DNA of 64,000 bases from an uncultured Pelagibacteraceae bacterium (GCA_902576815.1 CACGWQ010000006.1:1-64000); one strand, 5' to 3'; shown: positions 46,849 to 59,646, counted from the first letter of the stretch. Notes: generated by a model not told the origin, from the sequence alone. Numbers and translations: made by a program.

Positions 46849-46901
46849 AATTTTAAATTAATTTTTTTAGGAATTGACTGACTTAATTATGTGGCAGCGT
46901 T

Positions 46902-46918
46902 TAGAGATCAAGTCTCTA
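46902..46918 (-). promoter_or_regulatory. hairpin in rpsL 5' leader
   Basis: Reverse strand TAGAGA-CTTGA-TCTCTA, perfect 6-bp stem. Confidence 0.45.
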
Positions 46919-46946
46919 CATTCCAACCAAAAATTATCGCCAAACT

Positions 46947-46974
46947 ACTATAGAAATTGTATTTGTCAAATCAA
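46947..46974 (-). promoter_or_regulatory. sigma70-type promoter for rpsL-rpsG-fusA
   Basis: Reverse strand TTGATT - 16 nt - TATAGT; an overlapping perfect TTGACA lies at 46964-46969. Confidence 0.5.
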
Positions 46975-46977
46975 AAT

Positions 46978-46990
46978 GCTTAGAATAAGC
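46978..46990 (-). terminator. short hairpin downstream of rpoC
   Basis: GCTTA-loop-TAAGC followed by ATTTT on the reverse strand; only a 5-bp stem. Confidence 0.3.
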
Positions 46991-46998
46991 TTTATTTT

Positions 46999-49900
46999 TT
47001 ATTGATTTACTTGACTTTCTGAAGCCTCAAGCTTTTCTTGTTCTGAGAGGAATTTATTGTCATCATCAACAGCTTTTTTGTTCCACAAGTTTTTAACGGA
47101 ACCAGTGCCAGCAGGTACTAATCTACCTACAATAACATTTTCTTTTAATCCTGATAGTTTATCAACTTTACCTTTAATTGCAGCATCAGTTAGCACTCTT
47201 GTCGTCTCTTGGAAAGAAGCGGCTGAAATAAATGACTCCGTTTGAAGCGAGGCTTTAGTTATTCCCATTAAAACTCTTTCTCCAACAGCAGGATTTTTGC
47301 CATCTTTAACTAATTGCTCGTTAATATTTTCAAATCTTATCCTGTCAATAACTTCTCCAGGAAGTAATGAACTATCACCTTGGGTTTTTACTTCAACTTT
47401 TTTAAGCATTTGTCTTAAGATAACTTCGATGTGCTTATCATTGATGATTACACCTTGTAATCTATAAACATCTTGTACTTGATTTACAAAATATTCTGTT
47501 AATTCTTCTATACCTAAAATTCTAAGAATATCATGAGGTAATGGTTGACCATCCAACAAATATTCCCCTTTTTTAATTTTTTCACCTTGGTTAAAATTAA
47601 TGTGTTTTCCTTTTGGTATTAAATAACTTGAACTGTCACCATTTTCCGACTCTATTGTTACTCTTTGTTTGCCTCTGACTTCTTTACCAAATATAACTTT
47701 ACCATCATTCTCTGCAATAATTGCACTATCTTTTGCTTTTCTTGCTTCAAACAATTCTGCCACTCTTGGTAGACCTCCTGTAATATCTTTAGTCTTCGTA
47801 GTTTCTTTAGGAAGCCTAGCTATTACATCTCCAGCCGAAATTTTTTGACCATCTTTAACAGATAAAATTGAATCTGGTACCAAGTAATATCTTGCTTCAT
47901 TGTCATCAGCTTTTTTTATAACATTGCCTTTTGCATCTCTTAAAGTAATTCTTGGTTTTAAATCCGTATTTTTAGATTGAGTTTTCCAATCAACAACAGC
48001 TTTTGTAGAAATTCCAGTTGCATCATCAGTTGTTTCTGCAATTGATACACCATCTATTAAATCTACATAATTTGCTATTCCATCCTTTTCAGCAATAACT
48101 GGAGTTGTATATGGATCCCATTCGCATATTTTTGATCCTTTTTTAATTTTATCTCCATTCTCAAAGAAAAGTTTCGATCCATATGGCACTTTATATGATG
48201 CTACTTGTAATCCATTATCATCTTCTATTGAAAGCTCAGTATTTCTTCCCATAACAATTAAATTCTTTTTTGAGTCTACTAACAAGTTCGTGTTAACAAT
48301 TTTCAAAGTACCGTCATTATTTGACACTATTTGAGAGTCTTGCTTGACTGATGCAGTTCCTCCAACGTGGAAAGTTCTCATTGTAAGCTGAGTACCTGGT
48401 TCTCCTATTGATTGAGCTGATATCATTCCAATCGCTTCACCAACATGAACCATTTTTCCTCTAGAAAGATCTCTTCCATATGAAGTGGCACAAACACCTT
48501 CCTTCATTCCACATGTCATTACCGAATAAACATTAAGACTCTTCACACCAGCTGAATCTATTTTTTCACATCCTGCTTCATCAATCATTTGATCTTTTTT
48601 GATTAAAACATCTCCAGTTAATGGATTTTTTACATCTTTTGCTACTACTCTTCCAAGAGCTCTTTCGGATAAACTAACCATAATATTTCCACCTTCTAGT
48701 ACTTCCGTTAGTTTTATTGAACCACATTTGGCAGTACACTTAGAAGAAGTTATGGTTAAATCTTGCGCAACATCGCAAAGTCTTCTTGTTAAGTAACCAG
48801 AACTCGCTGTCTTTAATGCAGTATCAGCTAGTCCTTTTCTTGCGCCGTGTGTTGAATTAAAATATTCTAATGCTGTCAAACCTTCTTTAAAATTTGATGT
48901 AATTGGAGACTCAATAATTTCACCAGATGGTTTAGCTATTAAACCTCTCATTCCAGCTAATTGTTTCATTTGAGCTGCAGAACCTCTTGCTCCACTGTCT
49001 GCCATCATAAACACTGAATTAATTTTTAAACCATCTTCAGTCATCTCTGTAGCAGAAATTCTTTTCATCATTTCAGATGCAACTTTATCTGTACATTTTG
49101 ACCACGCATCAATAACTTTATTGTATTTCTCACCTCTAGTAATTAATCCTTCAGCATATTGATTTTCATAATCAGAAATTAGTTTTTTAGTTTCATCAAT
49201 TAATTGTTGTTTGTTATCTGGAATAACTAAATCGTCTTTACCAAATGATATTCCAGCTTTGAAAGCATGTTTAAATCCAAGATCCTTTAATTTATCACAA
49301 AATATTACTGTACTTTTTTGACCAGAAAATCTGAAAACATGGTCGATAACCTCAGATACTATTTTCTTAGGCAATAATCTGTCAACTAAAGAGAATTTAT
49401 TATTTACATTTTTTGGAATTAGGTTTGCTAATAGAAATCTTCCTGCTGTACTAATATGTTTTTCATATTTATTATTACCCTTTTCATCAACTGTCGAAAA
49501 TCTTGATACAATTCTTGAATGAACTTTTATTTGTCCGATTTCTAAGGCGTGCTCAATTTCTGAAGTATTAACAAAATATCCCTCAACTCTATCAGTTTGA
49601 TATGGTGGTTGAGAAAGATAATATATACCTAAAATCATATCCTGACTTGGGACAATTATAGGTTTTCCATTTGATGGGCTTAAAATATTGTTTGTAGACA
49701 TCATCAAAACTCTTGCCTCTAATTGTGCCTCTAAACTTAATGGTACGTGTACTGCCATTTGATCACCATCAAAATCAGCATTAAATGCAGCACAAGTTAG
49801 CGGATGTAACTCTATTGCATTACCCTCAATTAATTTTGGTTCAAATGCCTGAACACCTAGTCTGTGAAGTGTTGGTGCTCTATTTAATATAACTGGATGT

Positions 49901-51165
49901 TCTCTAACAATTAATTCTAAAGCATCCCAAACTTCATTTCTTTCTCTTTCAACAAGTTTTTTAGCCTGTTTAATTGTAGATGCTAATCCCAACTTATTTA
50001 ATCTTGCATATAAAAATGGTTTAAATAATTCTAGTGCCATTTTTTTTGGTAAACCACACTCGTGTAATTTTAAATCTGGACCAACAACAATTACTGATCT
50101 ACCTGAATAATCAACTCTTTTTCCTAACAAATTTTGTCTAAATCTACCCTGCTTACCTTTTAGCATTTCAGCAAGAGATTTTAATGGTCTTTTTCCAGTA
50201 CCTGTAATTACTCTTCCTCTTCTTCCATTGTCAAATAATGCATCAACAGACTCTTGTAACATTCTCTTTTCATTTCTTACAATTATATCAGGAGCTTTGA
50301 GATCCATTAATCTCTTTAATCTATTATTTCTATTAATAACTCTTCTATATAAATCGTTTAAATCAGAAGTCGCAAATCTACCTCCATCTAAAGGAACCAA
50401 TGGTCTTAATTCAGGAGGGATAACTGGTATGGTAGTCAAAATCATCCACTCTGGTTTATTCCCTGTTTCGATAAATGACTCAATTAACTTCAATCTTTTA
50501 ATAGATCTCTCCTCAGAAACTTTTGATTTAGTCTCTTTGATTGATTTAATCAAATTTTCTTTTTCTATTTTCAAATCTATTGATCTTAAAATTTCTAATA
50601 TCGCCTCTGCTCCTATTCCAGCAGTAAAAGATTCTTCTCCAAATTCATCTTGATATTTAATTAGTTCTTCCTCTCCTAGTAGTTGATTTTTCTTAAGTCC
50701 TGTCAATCCAGGCTCTATAACTATAAAGTTTTCAAAATATAAAACCCTCTCTACTTCTTTAAGTTTCATATCAATAGCAAGTGATATTCTGCTAGGTAAA
50801 GACTTTAAAAACCAAATATGAGCCACAGGTGTTGCTAAATTAATATGACCCATCCTCTCTCTTCGAACATTTGATTTGGTTACTTCAACTCCACATTTTT
50901 CGCAAATTATACCTCTAAATTTCATCCTTTTATATTTTCCACACAAACACTCATAATCTTTAATTGGGCCAAATATTCTTGCACAAAATAAACCGTCTTT
51001 CTCTGGTCTAAATGTTCTATAATTTATAGTTTCAGGTTTTTTTATTTCTCCATAAGTCCACGATTTTATCTTCTCAGGACTAGCAAGAGTTATTTTGATA
51101 CTATTAAAATTTTGAGCATCGGAAATTTCTGTTCCTTTAAATAAATCTGATAATTCTTTACTCAT
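46999..51165 (-). CDS. rpoC: RNA polymerase beta' subunit
   Basis: [16 protein letters not shown]; zinc site CLCGKYKR...CEKCGVEV. Confidence 0.99.
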   Translation of the reverse strand: MSKELSDLFKGTEISDAQNFNSIKITLASPEKIKSWTYGEIKKPETINYRTFRPEKDGLFCARIFGPIKDYECLCGKYKRMKFRGIICEKCGVEVTKSNVRRERMGHINLATPVAHIWFLKSLPSRISLAIDMKLKEVERVLYFENFIVIEPGLTGLKKNQLLGEEELIKYQDEFGEESFTAGIGAEAILEILRSIDLKIEKENLIKSIKETKSKVSEERSIKRLKLIESFIETGNKPEWMILTTIPVIPPELRPLVPLDGGRFATSDLNDLYRRVINRNNRLKRLMDLKAPDIIVRNEKRMLQESVDALFDNGRRGRVITGTGKRPLKSLAEMLKGKQGRFRQNLLGKRVDYSGRSVIVVGPDLKLHECGLPKKMALELFKPFLYARLNKLGLASTIKQAKKLVERERNEVWDALELIVREHPVILNRAPTLHRLGVQAFEPKLIEGNAIELHPLTCAAFNADFDGDQMAVHVPLSLEAQLEARVLMMSTNNILSPSNGKPIIVPSQDMILGIYYLSQPPYQTDRVEGYFVNTSEIEHALEIGQIKVHSRIVSRFSTVDEKGNNKYEKHISTAGRFLLANLIPKNVNNKFSLVDRLLPKKIVSEVIDHVFRFSGQKSTVIFCDKLKDLGFKHAFKAGISFGKDDLVIPDNKQQLIDETKKLISDYENQYAEGLITRGEKYNKVIDAWSKCTDKVASEMMKRISATEMTEDGLKINSVFMMADSGARGSAAQMKQLAGMRGLIAKPSGEIIESPITSNFKEGLTALEYFNSTHGARKGLADTALKTASSGYLTRRLCDVAQDLTITSSKCTAKCGSIKLTEVLEGGNIMVSLSERALGRVVAKDVKNPLTGDVLIKKDQMIDEAGCEKIDSAGVKSLNVYSVMTCGMKEGVCATSYGRDLSRGKMVHVGEAIGMISAQSIGEPGTQLTMRTFHVGGTASVKQDSQIVSNNDGTLKIVNTNLLVDSKKNLIVMGRNTELSIEDDNGLQVASYKVPYGSKLFFENGDKIKKGSKICEWDPYTTPVIAEKDGIANYVDLIDGVSIAETTDDATGISTKAVVDWKTQSKNTDLKPRITLRDAKGNVIKKADDNEARYYLVPDSILSVKDGQKISAGDVIARLPKETTKTKDITGGLPRVAELFEARKAKDSAIIAENDGKVIFGKEVRGKQRVTIESENGDSSSYLIPKGKHINFNQGEKIKKGEYLLDGQPLPHDILRILGIEELTEYFVNQVQDVYRLQGVIINDKHIEVILRQMLKKVEVKTQGDSSLLPGEVIDRIRFENINEQLVKDGKNPAVGERVLMGITKASLQTESFISAASFQETTRVLTDAAIKGKVDKLSGLKENVIVGRLVPAGTGSVKNLWNKKAVDDDNKFLSEQEKLEASESQVNQ

Positions 51166-51168
51166 ATT

Positions 51169-54100
51169 CTAATTTAACTCCACATTTAATGCTAAAGATT
51201 TAATCTCTTTTACTAAAACATTGAAGGACTCTGGTATTCCAGATTCAAAATTTTCCTCACCTTTTACAATTGTTTCATATACTTTAACCCTTCCAGCAAC
51301 ATCATCAGATTTAACAGTTAATATCTCCTGTAAAGTATAAGATGCTCCGTATGCTTCAAGAGCCCAAACTTCCATTTCTCCAAATCTTTGACCACCTAAT
51401 TGAGCTTTTCCACCTAAAGGCTGCTGTGTTACAAGACTGTAAGGGCCTGTCGATCTAGCATGTATTTTATCTTCAACTAAGTGATGAAGTTTAAGCATAT
51501 ATATAGTTCCAACAGTAACTGATCTATCAAACTTTTCGCCAGTTCTTCCATCCCACAATGAAGTTTGACCTGAATTTGGTAAACTTGCTAATTCTAACAT
51601 ATTTGTTACATCTTTTTCTTTAGCTCCATCAAATACTGGGGTGGAAATTGGTACACCTTCTTTAATATTATCACATAGATCTTCAAATTCTGTATTTGAT
51701 AACTTATCTATATTATTATTGAAAACATCGTCTCCATATACTGATTTCAAAAATTTTTTAATCTTATCTGTTTTTTCTACTATCTTCTGGTTGTCATTAA
51801 TTAGATCTTTCAACTTTTCTCCTAATTCTGAACAAGACCATCCAAGGTGAGTTTCTAAAATCTGACCAACATTCATTCGGCTTGGAACTCCCAATGGATT
51901 AAGGACTATATCCACAGGCTTTCCATTTTCTCTATATGGCATATCTTCAATAGGTACTATTTTACTAACTACTCCTTTATTTCCATGTCTACCTGACATT
52001 TTATCTCCAGGTCTAAGTCTTCTCTTTATCGCAACAAAAACTTTAACCATTTTCATAACACTAGGTAGCAAATCATCACCTTGTCTAATTTTTAAAACTT
52101 TATCTTCAAACCTATTTTGAATATCTTCTTTAGCACTATCATATTGATCTTTTAATTTACTTAGAGCATCTGATTTTGTTGGGTCCTTAACGTTGATTTT
52201 AAATATTTCAGATACTAATAATTTATTTATATTATTATTATCGATTTTATCTCCAATTTTTAAATCTTTTGTTTTTTGATTTATTATCTCACCCTCAAGA
52301 ATTGTGAAGGCTCTTTGTTTTATACTTCTCTCTAGGATTTCCTCTTCTACAATTTTGTCTTCTTGAACACTTTCAATTTCTGCTCTTTCTATTGTAATTG
52401 ACCTTTCGTCTTTATCTATACCATGTCTATTAAACACTCTAACATCTACTACTGTTCCACCGCTTCCACTAGGCATTTTTAATGATGTATCCGTAACATC
52501 TATTGCTTTTTCACCGAATATTGACCTAAGTAATTTTTCCTCAGGACCAGAGGCAGTGTCACCTTTTGGCGTAACTTTACCGACTAGAATATCACCTGGC
52601 TTAACTTCAGCACCAATATAAACTATACCAGACTCATCAAGGTTTTTTAGAGCTTCTTCATTAACATTTGGTATATCTCTAGTAATATCTTCTTCACCAA
52701 GTTTCGTATCTCTGGCCATAACTTCATATTCCTCGATATGTATCGAAGTAAATACATCATCAGTTACACATCTCTCTGATATCAAAATTGAGTCTTCAAA
52801 GTTATATCCTTGCCAAGGCATAAAAGCCACCGTAACATTTTTTCCTAAAGCAAGTTCTCCAATTTTAGTTGAAGGACCATCAGCAATTATATCCCCCTCT
52901 TTTACTTTATCTCCAACCCTAACCAATGGTTTTTGATTTATACAAGTATTTTGATTTGATCTTTTAAACTTTTGAAGATTATAAATATCAACTCCAGATT
53001 TTGAATAATCTTTTTCATTTGAAGCCTTAATAACAATTCTTTTACCATCTATCTTGTCTACTACACCATCTCTTCTAGCTACAATAGTAACTCCAGAGTC
53101 TAATGCAACGTCACTTTCAATTCCTGTACCTACCAACGGAGCTTCAGGTTTTAATAAAGGCACAGCTTGTCTCATCATGTTAGATCCCATTAAAGCTCTA
53201 TTAGCATCATCATTTTCTAAAAATGGAATTAATGAAGCTGCAACAGAAACTAATTGTTTAGGTGATACATCAATATAATCTATACTTTCTGGTTTCGCTA
53301 AAATAAAATTTAAATTTTGTCTACAGGAAACAAGTTGTTCTAAAAATTTACCTTCTTTATTAATAAGTGAGTTTGCTTGAGCTATTGTAAATTTCGTTTC
53401 TTCCATAGCAGACAAATACTCTATTTTGTCTTGGACAATTCCATTATCTACTTTTTTATAAGGGCTTTCTATAAAACCATACTTATTAATTTTTGAATAT
53501 GTTGATAAACTGTTAATTAAACCAATATTTGGTCCCTCTGGTGTTTCTATGGGGCATATTCTTCCATAATGTGTCGGATGAACATCTCTAACTTCAAATC
53601 CAGCTCTTTCACGAGTTAAACCACCTGGTCCTAGTGCTGAGACTCTTCTTTTATGAGTAATTTCTGATAATGGATTTGTTTGATCCATAAATTGCGAAAG
53701 TTGTGATGTCGCAAAAAAATCCTTTAGAGAAATAGTTAATGGCTTGGCATTAATTAAATCTTGAGGCATAGCAGACTCAACATCTAAAGTTGTCATTTTT
53801 TCTTTAATTGCTCTTTCCATTCGGTAAACACCAATTCTTGCTTGATTCTCAACTAACTCACCAACAGATCTAACTCTTCGGTTGCCTAAGTGATCAATAT
53901 CGTCAACCTCATCTTTGCCATCTCTTAGATCAAGCATTTTTTGAATTATTGCTAAAATATCATCATTTCTTAAGATTGTTATCTTATCAGAGCAGGTTTG
54001 ATTTAATCTTGAATTCATTTTCACTCGCCCAACATCAGATAAATCATATCTATCGGAACTAAAAAATAAATTATTAAAAATTTGGTTAGCTATTTCTATA

Positions 54101-55251
54101 GTTGGTGGTTCTCCAGGTCTGAGTACTTTATATATCTCTGTAATCGCGTCATTTTTATTATCATTTTTATCATTAAATATACTTAACAATAGATAAGGTC
54201 CTTTATTAATTGAATTGGTTTTAGAAACTTCAATTGATTTAACTCCAGATTCAATAATTTTTTCAATAATTGTGTCGTTTAATTCAGAGCCAATCTTAAA
54301 AATATCTTCATTTATTTTTATCTCTCTGTGCAAAAATTTACCATTAAGGGACTCGTTTGATACAAATATTTCTTTTAATCCTTCTTTTGAAAGTTTCATG
54401 GCAGTAAGAAAATTTATTTTTTCACCTGCTTTCACGACTACTTTATTACTTTTAGCATCTATTACTTCCTCTGAAAAATTTTTTGCTTTATAATTTTCTG
54501 GATCAAATTTTGTTCTCCATTTATTTAAATTTTTATCAAAGCTTAAAGTTTCTTTTTGGTAAAATTCATCAACGATGTCATTTTTAGAATATCCTAATGC
54601 TTGAAGGAGTGTAGAAACTAAAATTTTTTTCTTTCTATCTATTCTGAAATATAAAAGGTCTTTAACATCAAATTCAAAATCTAACCATGAGCCTCTGTTT
54701 GGAATTACTCTACAATTAAATAATAGTTTACCACTTGCGTGAGATTTTCCTTTATCATGATCAAAAAATACGCCTGGGCTTCTATGCATTTGATTAACAA
54801 CAACTCGTTGGACTCCGTTAGTTATAAAGGTACCGCTGTTTGTCATCATGGGAACTTCACCCATGTATACTTCTTGTTCTTTAGCGGAAAGAATATCTTT
54901 AGTATTATTCTCCTGATCTATTTCGTATACGACTAACCTTAAAGTACATTTTAAGGCTGCTGAGTAGGTTAACCCTCTTGTAATGCACTCTTCAACATCA
55001 AATTTTGGCTTTTCTAATTTATATGAAACATATTCAAGTGTTGATTTTTCATTAATATCTTCAATTGGAAATATACTTTTGAAAACTCGGTCAAAACCTT
55101 TTACTAAATGTTGCTCAACATCATGCTTAAATTCAGTTAATTCTTTATAAGAATTTTTTTGAACCTCAATAAGATTTGGTATCGATAAACTTTCCTTAAG
55201 TTTACCAAAGCTTTTTCTAATATTTTTTTTCTCTGTAAAAGATAATTGCAT
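51169..55251 (-). CDS. rpoB: RNA polymerase beta subunit
   Basis: [68 protein letters not shown]. Confidence 0.99.
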   Translation of the reverse strand: MQLSFTEKKNIRKSFGKLKESLSIPNLIEVQKNSYKELTEFKHDVEQHLVKGFDRVFKSIFPIEDINEKSTLEYVSYKLEKPKFDVEECITRGLTYSAALKCTLRLVVYEIDQENNTKDILSAKEQEVYMGEVPMMTNSGTFITNGVQRVVVNQMHRSPGVFFDHDKGKSHASGKLLFNCRVIPNRGSWLDFEFDVKDLLYFRIDRKKKILVSTLLQALGYSKNDIVDEFYQKETLSFDKNLNKWRTKFDPENYKAKNFSEEVIDAKSNKVVVKAGEKINFLTAMKLSKEGLKEIFVSNESLNGKFLHREIKINEDIFKIGSELNDTIIEKIIESGVKSIEVSKTNSINKGPYLLLSIFNDKNDNKNDAITEIYKVLRPGEPPTIEIANQIFNNLFFSSDRYDLSDVGRVKMNSRLNQTCSDKITILRNDDILAIIQKMLDLRDGKDEVDDIDHLGNRRVRSVGELVENQARIGVYRMERAIKEKMTTLDVESAMPQDLINAKPLTISLKDFFATSQLSQFMDQTNPLSEITHKRRVSALGPGGLTRERAGFEVRDVHPTHYGRICPIETPEGPNIGLINSLSTYSKINKYGFIESPYKKVDNGIVQDKIEYLSAMEETKFTIAQANSLINKEGKFLEQLVSCRQNLNFILAKPESIDYIDVSPKQLVSVAASLIPFLENDDANRALMGSNMMRQAVPLLKPEAPLVGTGIESDVALDSGVTIVARRDGVVDKIDGKRIVIKASNEKDYSKSGVDIYNLQKFKRSNQNTCINQKPLVRVGDKVKEGDIIADGPSTKIGELALGKNVTVAFMPWQGYNFEDSILISERCVTDDVFTSIHIEEYEVMARDTKLGEEDITRDIPNVNEEALKNLDESGIVYIGAEVKPGDILVGKVTPKGDTASGPEEKLLRSIFGEKAIDVTDTSLKMPSGSGGTVVDVRVFNRHGIDKDERSITIERAEIESVQEDKIVEEEILERSIKQRAFTILEGEIINQKTKDLKIGDKIDNNNINKLLVSEIFKINVKDPTKSDALSKLKDQYDSAKEDIQNRFEDKVLKIRQGDDLLPSVMKMVKVFVAIKRRLRPGDKMSGRHGNKGVVSKIVPIEDMPYRENGKPVDIVLNPLGVPSRMNVGQILETHLGWSCSELGEKLKDLINDNQKIVEKTDKIKKFLKSVYGDDVFNNNIDKLSNTEFEDLCDNIKEGVPISTPVFDGAKEKDVTNMLELASLPNSGQTSLWDGRTGEKFDRSVTVGTIYMLKLHHLVEDKIHARSTGPYSLVTQQPLGGKAQLGGQRFGEMEVWALEAYGASYTLQEILTVKSDDVAGRVKVYETIVKGEENFESGIPESFNVLVKEIKSLALNVELN

Positions 55252-55258
55252 CTCAACT

Positions 55259-55279
55259 ACTGATTAAAATTTAACCAGT
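55259..55279 (-). promoter_or_regulatory. rplL-rpoB intergenic hairpin
   Basis: Reverse strand ACTGGTTAAATTTTAATCAGT forms a 9-bp stem (one G-T). Confidence 0.45.
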
Positions 55280-55295
55280 AAAAATCCTATCTAAT

Positions 55296-55667
55296 TTATT
55301 TTAGTTCTACTTTTGCGCCAGCCGCTTCGAGTTTTTGTTTTATCTCTTCAGCCTCTTTTTTATTAACACCAGATTTGACTTCTTTAGGTGCTCCTTCAAC
55401 TAAATCTTTTGCTTCTTTTAGACCTAAAGCTGTAATTGCTCTAACTTCTTTAATTACATTAATTTTTTTATCACCTGCTGCTGTTAGCATTATTGTAAAT
55501 TCATCTTTTTCTTCTGCTGGTGCAGCTCCTCCTGCTGCTACCGGAGCTGCCGCTACAGCCGCAGCTGCAGTTACACCCCATTTTTCTTCAAGTTGTTTTG
55601 AAAGTTCAGCTGCTTCTACAACAGTTAAACTTGATAATTCCTCTATAATTTTATTTAAGTCAGCCAT
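55296..55667 (-). CDS. rplL: 50S ribosomal protein L7/L12
   Basis: [44 protein letters not shown]. Confidence 0.98.
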   Translation of the reverse strand: MADLNKIIEELSSLTVVEAAELSKQLEEKWGVTAAAAVAAAPVAAGGAAPAEEKDEFTIMLTAAGDKKINVIKEVRAITALGLKEAKDLVEGAPKEVKSGVNKKEAEEIKQKLEAAGAKVELK

Positions 55668-55685
55668 AGTAAATCTTGTCCCTGG

Positions 55686-56195
55686 TTATTTTTTTGATTT
55701 TTCGAGCGCTAAAATAGCGATTTTTGACGCCGGCGCAAGTAAAATACTTGCTATTTTTTGAGCTGGTGACCTTAATATTCCTACTATTTTAGCTCTAGCT
55801 TCATCTAATGAAGGCAGTGTAGCTACATTTTTGACGCCAGCAACATCTAAAATGTCGGAACCCATGATTCCACCTAGAATCTTAAGATTTTGATTTTCTT
55901 TTGAAAAATTTGTTAAAATCTTAGCAGATGTAATTGCATCCTCTGAAAGAGCTACAGCAGTAGGTCCTGAAAACAGATTTGATAGATCTTTACATCTTGT
56001 TTTTTCTAATGCCAATTTTGTTATTCTGTTATTTGTAATTTTAAATTTTATACCATGCTCTCTCATTTTAGCTCTTAATTCATCAAGTTGGTTCATTGTT
56101 AAACCTTGATAGTGAGTAACAATAACAGCTTCAGAATTTTCAAACTGATTTGTCATATCAGATATGTACTGCTTCTTTTGTTCTTTATTCATCAT
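55686..56195 (-). CDS. rplJ: 50S ribosomal protein L10
   Basis: VIVTHYQGLTMNQLDELRAKMREHGIKFKITNNRI. Confidence 0.97.
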   Translation of the reverse strand: MMNKEQKKQYISDMTNQFENSEAVIVTHYQGLTMNQLDELRAKMREHGIKFKITNNRITKLALEKTRCKDLSNLFSGPTAVALSEDAITSAKILTNFSKENQNLKILGGIMGSDILDVAGVKNVATLPSLDEARAKIVGILRSPAQKIASILLAPASKIAILALEKSKK

Positions 56196-56197
56196 AA

Positions 56198-56887
56198 CTA
56201 AATACTCTTACCTAATTTGATTTTATATGAAACGCCCATTGTAGAAGTCATAAAAGCTTGTTTAATTAAATCACCTTTAACCGTATTATTTGATTTTTCT
56301 TTTTCTAAAGCGTCAATTACTGCATTAAAATTCATTATTAGCTTATCATCTGAAAATGATTTATTTCCTATACTTACACCTATGTTTCCATCTTTATCAT
56401 TTCTTATTTCAACTTGACCAGACTTAGCATCCGTTATAGCTTTTTTTACATCATTAGTTACTGATCCTAATTTCGGATTAGGCATTAATCCTTTTGGTCC
56501 AAGAACTTTTCCTAATTTTGAAAGTTTAATCATCATATTTGGGGTGCAAATTAATTTTTCAAATCTTATATTTCCAGACTTTATTTCCTCAATAAGTTCA
56601 TCGCCACCAACAATCTCAGCTCCAGCGTCTTTTGCTTCTTGGGATTTGTTTTCTTCACAAACAACCCCTACTTTTACTTTTTTTGAACTTCCGCCTGGTA
56701 AATTAATAACAGTTCTAATATTTATTTCACTTTTTTTTTGCTTGTTATTAATTTGCAAATTTAGATCTAAAGACTCATCAAATTTTGTTGTGCAATTTTG
56801 CTTTAAAATATGAATTAATTTATCAATAACCTCTGAGTCTAAATCTCTAGTTTTCTCTGGTAAATTTCTATATCTTTTTGATGTCAT
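56198..56887 (-). CDS. rplA: 50S ribosomal protein L1
   Basis: TPNMMIKLSKLGKVLGPKGLMPNPKLGSVT. Confidence 0.98.
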   Translation of the reverse strand: MTSKRYRNLPEKTRDLDSEVIDKLIHILKQNCTTKFDESLDLNLQINNKQKKSEINIRTVINLPGGSSKKVKVGVVCEENKSQEAKDAGAEIVGGDELIEEIKSGNIRFEKLICTPNMMIKLSKLGKVLGPKGLMPNPKLGSVTNDVKKAITDAKSGQVEIRNDKDGNIGVSIGNKSFSDDKLIMNFNAVIDALEKEKSNNTVKGDLIKQAFMTSTMGVSYKIKLGKSI

Positions 56888-57315
56888 TATTCAATTACCT
56901 CGATACCCATAGATCTTGCAGATCCTGCTATTATTTTAGCAGCTTCATCCACATCATGTGCATTTAGATCCTTCATTTTTTTTTCTGCTATTTCTTTTAA
57001 TTGTTTTTTTGAAATTTTTGCAACGATGTTTCTCCCTGGCTCTTTAGATCCACTTTTTAGCTTTACTGCTTCCTTGATAAAATGCGATGCAGGTGGTGAT
57101 TTAATTATAAAATCAAATTTTTTGTCTTTATATACAGTAATTATTACTGGAACTGGTTTTCCTGCAAAAGATTTTGTCTTTTCATTAAAAGCCTTGCAAA
57201 ATTCCATTATATTTATTCCTCTTTGTCCTAGTGCAGGGCCGACTGGCGGAGCGGGGTTTGCTTGGCCACCATTAATTTGTAATTTTATATATCCACTTAT
57301 TTCTTTTTTTGCCAT
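56887..57315 (-). CDS. rplK: 50S ribosomal protein L11
   Basis: [31 protein letters not shown]. Confidence 0.98.
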   Translation of the reverse strand: MAKKEISGYIKLQINGGQANPAPPVGPALGQRGINIMEFCKAFNEKTKSFAGKPVPVIITVYKDKKFDFIIKSPPASHFIKEAVKLKSGSKEPGRNIVAKISKKQLKEIAEKKMKDLNAHDVDEAAKIIAGSARSMGIEVIE

Positions 57316-57845
57316 TAGCTAGATTTCTCCACTTGATTATATTCCAGATCTACAGGTGTAGGTCTTCCAAATATTGAAACTGAAACTTTTAATCTTAATT
57401 TTTCTTCATCTATATCCTCTACCATTCCACTAAACGAGGCAAAAGGACCATCTATTACTTGAACTTTTTCTCCGACAGAATATTCAATTCCAGTTTTGGC
57501 TTGAGCAACTCCATCTTTAATGTTGCCAAGGATTTTATCTATTTCTTTTTGTGAAACAGGAACTGGTGAACCTTTTGAACCTAAAAAGCCACTTACTTTT
57601 TTTAGGTTTTTTATTAAATGATATAATTGATTATCCATTTCTGATTTTATAAGTATGTAGCCAGGAAAATACTTTTTTTTTCTTTGAACCCTTTTTCCTC
57701 TCTTAACTTCTGTAATATCGTGAGTTGGTACTATTATATCCTCAATTTTATCCAATATTTTTGATTTCTCTGCCTCTTCTCTAATTTGTGAAGCAACTTT
57801 ATTTTCGAAACTTGAGTGTGATTGAATAATGTACCAATTCTTCAT
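57315..57845 (-). CDS. nusG: transcription termination/antitermination protein NusG
   Basis: [41 protein letters not shown] motif. Confidence 0.97.
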   Translation of the reverse strand: MKNWYIIQSHSSFENKVASQIREEAEKSKILDKIEDIIVPTHDITEVKRGKRVQRKKKYFPGYILIKSEMDNQLYHLIKNLKKVSGFLGSKGSPVPVSQKEIDKILGNIKDGVAQAKTGIEYSVGEKVQVIDGPFASFSGMVEDIDEEKLRLKVSVSIFGRPTPVDLEYNQVEKSS

Positions 57846-58036
57846 TAAAAACTCACTTTTAAAATGATATCTAAAAAAAACTTAAAAAATTGGTCAATTA
57901 ATAGAAAAAAAAGTGCTGCTATAATTGCCATTGCAACTACCATTAAAGAACCTTGAATTACCTCTTTGCTCGAAGGCCAAGTAACTCTAAAAGCCTCTTG
58001 TTTTACATCTTGAATAAATTTTAAAGTTTTTTTCAT
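57845..58036 (-). CDS. secE: preprotein translocase subunit SecE
   Basis: MKKTLKFIQDVKQEAFRVTWPSSKEV; start set at 58036 because the longer ORF reads into tRNA-Trp. Confidence 0.93.
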   Translation of the reverse strand: MKKTLKFIQDVKQEAFRVTWPSSKEVIQGSLMVVAMAIIAALFFLLIDQFFKFFLDIILKVSF

Positions 58037-58045
58037 AATAAATAA

Positions 58046-58121
58046 TGGCAGGAGCGGAGGGAATCGAACCCCCAACCTCCGGTTTTGGAGACCGGCGCTC
58101 TACCAATTGAGCTACACTCCT
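58046..58121 (-). tRNA. tRNA-Trp (anticodon CCA)
   Basis: AGGAGTGTAGCTCAATTGGTAGAGCGCCGGTCTCCAAAACCGGAGGTTGGGGGTTCGATTCCCTCCGCTCCTGCCA. Confidence 0.96.
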
Positions 58122-58128
58122 AAGGAGT

Positions 58129-59319
58129 TTACTCTATAATTTTTGTTACTACTCCAGCTCCTACTGTTCTACCACCTTCTCTAATTGCAAAGTTTAATTT
58201 TTCTGCCATAGCAATTGGTGTAATTAATTTTACTGTAAATTTAGCATCATCACCTGGCATTACCATTTCAGTGCCAGCTGGCAATTCTACTTCACCTGTT
58301 ACATCAGTTGTTCTGAAATAAAATTGTGGTCTGTATTTTGTAAAGAAAGGAGTATGTCTTCCCCCTTCTTCTTTTTTTAATACATAAGCTTGAGCTTCAA
58401 ATTTAGTGTGAGGGGTAATAGAGCCAGGTTTGCATAAAACTTGACCACGCTCAACATCTGTTCTTTCAACACCTCTTAAAAGTGCACCTATATTGTCCCC
58501 AGCTTCACCTGAATCTAGTAACTTCCTAAACATTTCAACACCAGTACAAACAGTTTTTTTTGTTTCTCTAATCCCAACAATTTCAATCTCATCACCAGTT
58601 TTAATTACTCCAGACTCAACTCTTCCTGTTACAACAGTACCTCTTCCAGAAATTGAAAATACATCTTCAACGGGCATTAAAAAATCTTTATCTTTTGGTC
58701 TATCTGGTTGTGGGATAAACTCATCAACAGATTTCATAAGTTCCATGATAGAATTTTTACCAATCTCATCGTCTCTTCCTTCAACAGCAGCTAATGCTGA
58801 GCCTTTGACAATTGGAGTTTTATCTCCTGGAAATTTATATGATGTTAATAAATCTTTTATTTCTTCTTCGACAAGTTCTATCATTTCTTTATCGTCAACC
58901 TGATCAACTTTATTTAAATAAACAACTATAGCTGGCACACCTACCTGTCTAGCTAATAATATATGTTCTCTTGTCTGAGGCATTGGTCCATCTGCAGCAT
59001 TAACAACTAATATTGCTCCGTCCATTTGTGCAGCACCTGTAATCATATTTTTTACATAGTCTGCGTGGCCTGGGCAATCTACATGAGCATAGTGTCTTTT
59101 TTCCGTTTCATATTCTACGTGAGCAGTTGAAATTGTAATACCTCTCTCTTTTTCCTCAGGAGCTTTATCTATTTGATCATAAGCAGTAAATTGTGCACCG
59201 CCAGACTCTGCTAATACTTTTGTGATCGCAGCAGTTAATGTTGTTTTACCATGGTCGACGTGTCCTATAGTACCAATATTACAGTGCGGTTTATTTCTTA
59301 CGAACTTTTCTTTTGACAT
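58129..59319 (-). CDS. tuf: elongation factor Tu
   Basis: [25 protein letters not shown]. Confidence 0.98.
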   Translation of the reverse strand: MSKEKFVRNKPHCNIGTIGHVDHGKTTLTAAITKVLAESGGAQFTAYDQIDKAPEEKERGITISTAHVEYETEKRHYAHVDCPGHADYVKNMITGAAQMDGAILVVNAADGPMPQTREHILLARQVGVPAIVVYLNKVDQVDDKEMIELVEEEIKDLLTSYKFPGDKTPIVKGSALAAVEGRDDEIGKNSIMELMKSVDEFIPQPDRPKDKDFLMPVEDVFSISGRGTVVTGRVESGVIKTGDEIEIVGIRETKKTVCTGVEMFRKLLDSGEAGDNIGALLRGVERTDVERGQVLCKPGSITPHTKFEAQAYVLKKEEGGRHTPFFTKYRPQFYFRTTDVTGEVELPAGTEMVMPGDDAKFTVKLITPIAMAEKLNFAIREGGRTVGAGVVTKIIE

Positions 59320-59359
59320 TACTTGTTTACCTCTTTTATTTTTCTTGTTTTAATTTTTT

Positions 59360-59433
59360 TGGAGCGGGTAAAGGGAATCGAACCCTTACATCCAGCTTGG
59401 AAGGCTAGCGTTCTACCATTGAACTACACCCGC
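59360..59433 (-). tRNA. tRNA-Gly (anticodon TCC)
   Basis: GCGGGTGTAGTTCAATGGTAGAACGCTAGCCTTCCAAGCTGGATGTAAGGGTTCGATTCCCTTTACCCGCTCCA. Confidence 0.96.
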
Positions 59434-59474
59434 AACACCCAAGTACACTCCGTGTCATAAAAAAAATTATTGAA

Positions 59475-59560
<86 letters not shown>

Positions 59561-59587
59561 TTAATATAATTCTAGGGGGAAGCACCC

Positions 59588-59615
59588 CATGTTCAATAAA
59601 GCTTTAAACAACATG
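59588..59615. promoter_or_regulatory. 28-bp dyad just upstream of tRNA-Tyr
   Basis: CATGTT-N4-AAAGCTTT-N4-AACATG. Confidence 0.4.
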
Positions 59616-59617
59616 CG

Positions 59618-59646
59618 TTTTATATATTTTTATTGTACAAATGCAA
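59618..59646 (-). promoter_or_regulatory. sigma70-type promoter for the tRNA-Tyr/tRNA-Gly/tuf operon
   Basis: Reverse strand TTGCAT (59641-59646) - 17 nt - TATAAA (59618-59623). Confidence 0.55.

Noticed and set aside
58037-58075. N-terminal extension of secE (MGVRFPPLLPLFI)
   Set aside because: It is a translation of tRNA-Trp sequence; the ATG at 58036 gives a normal SecE start
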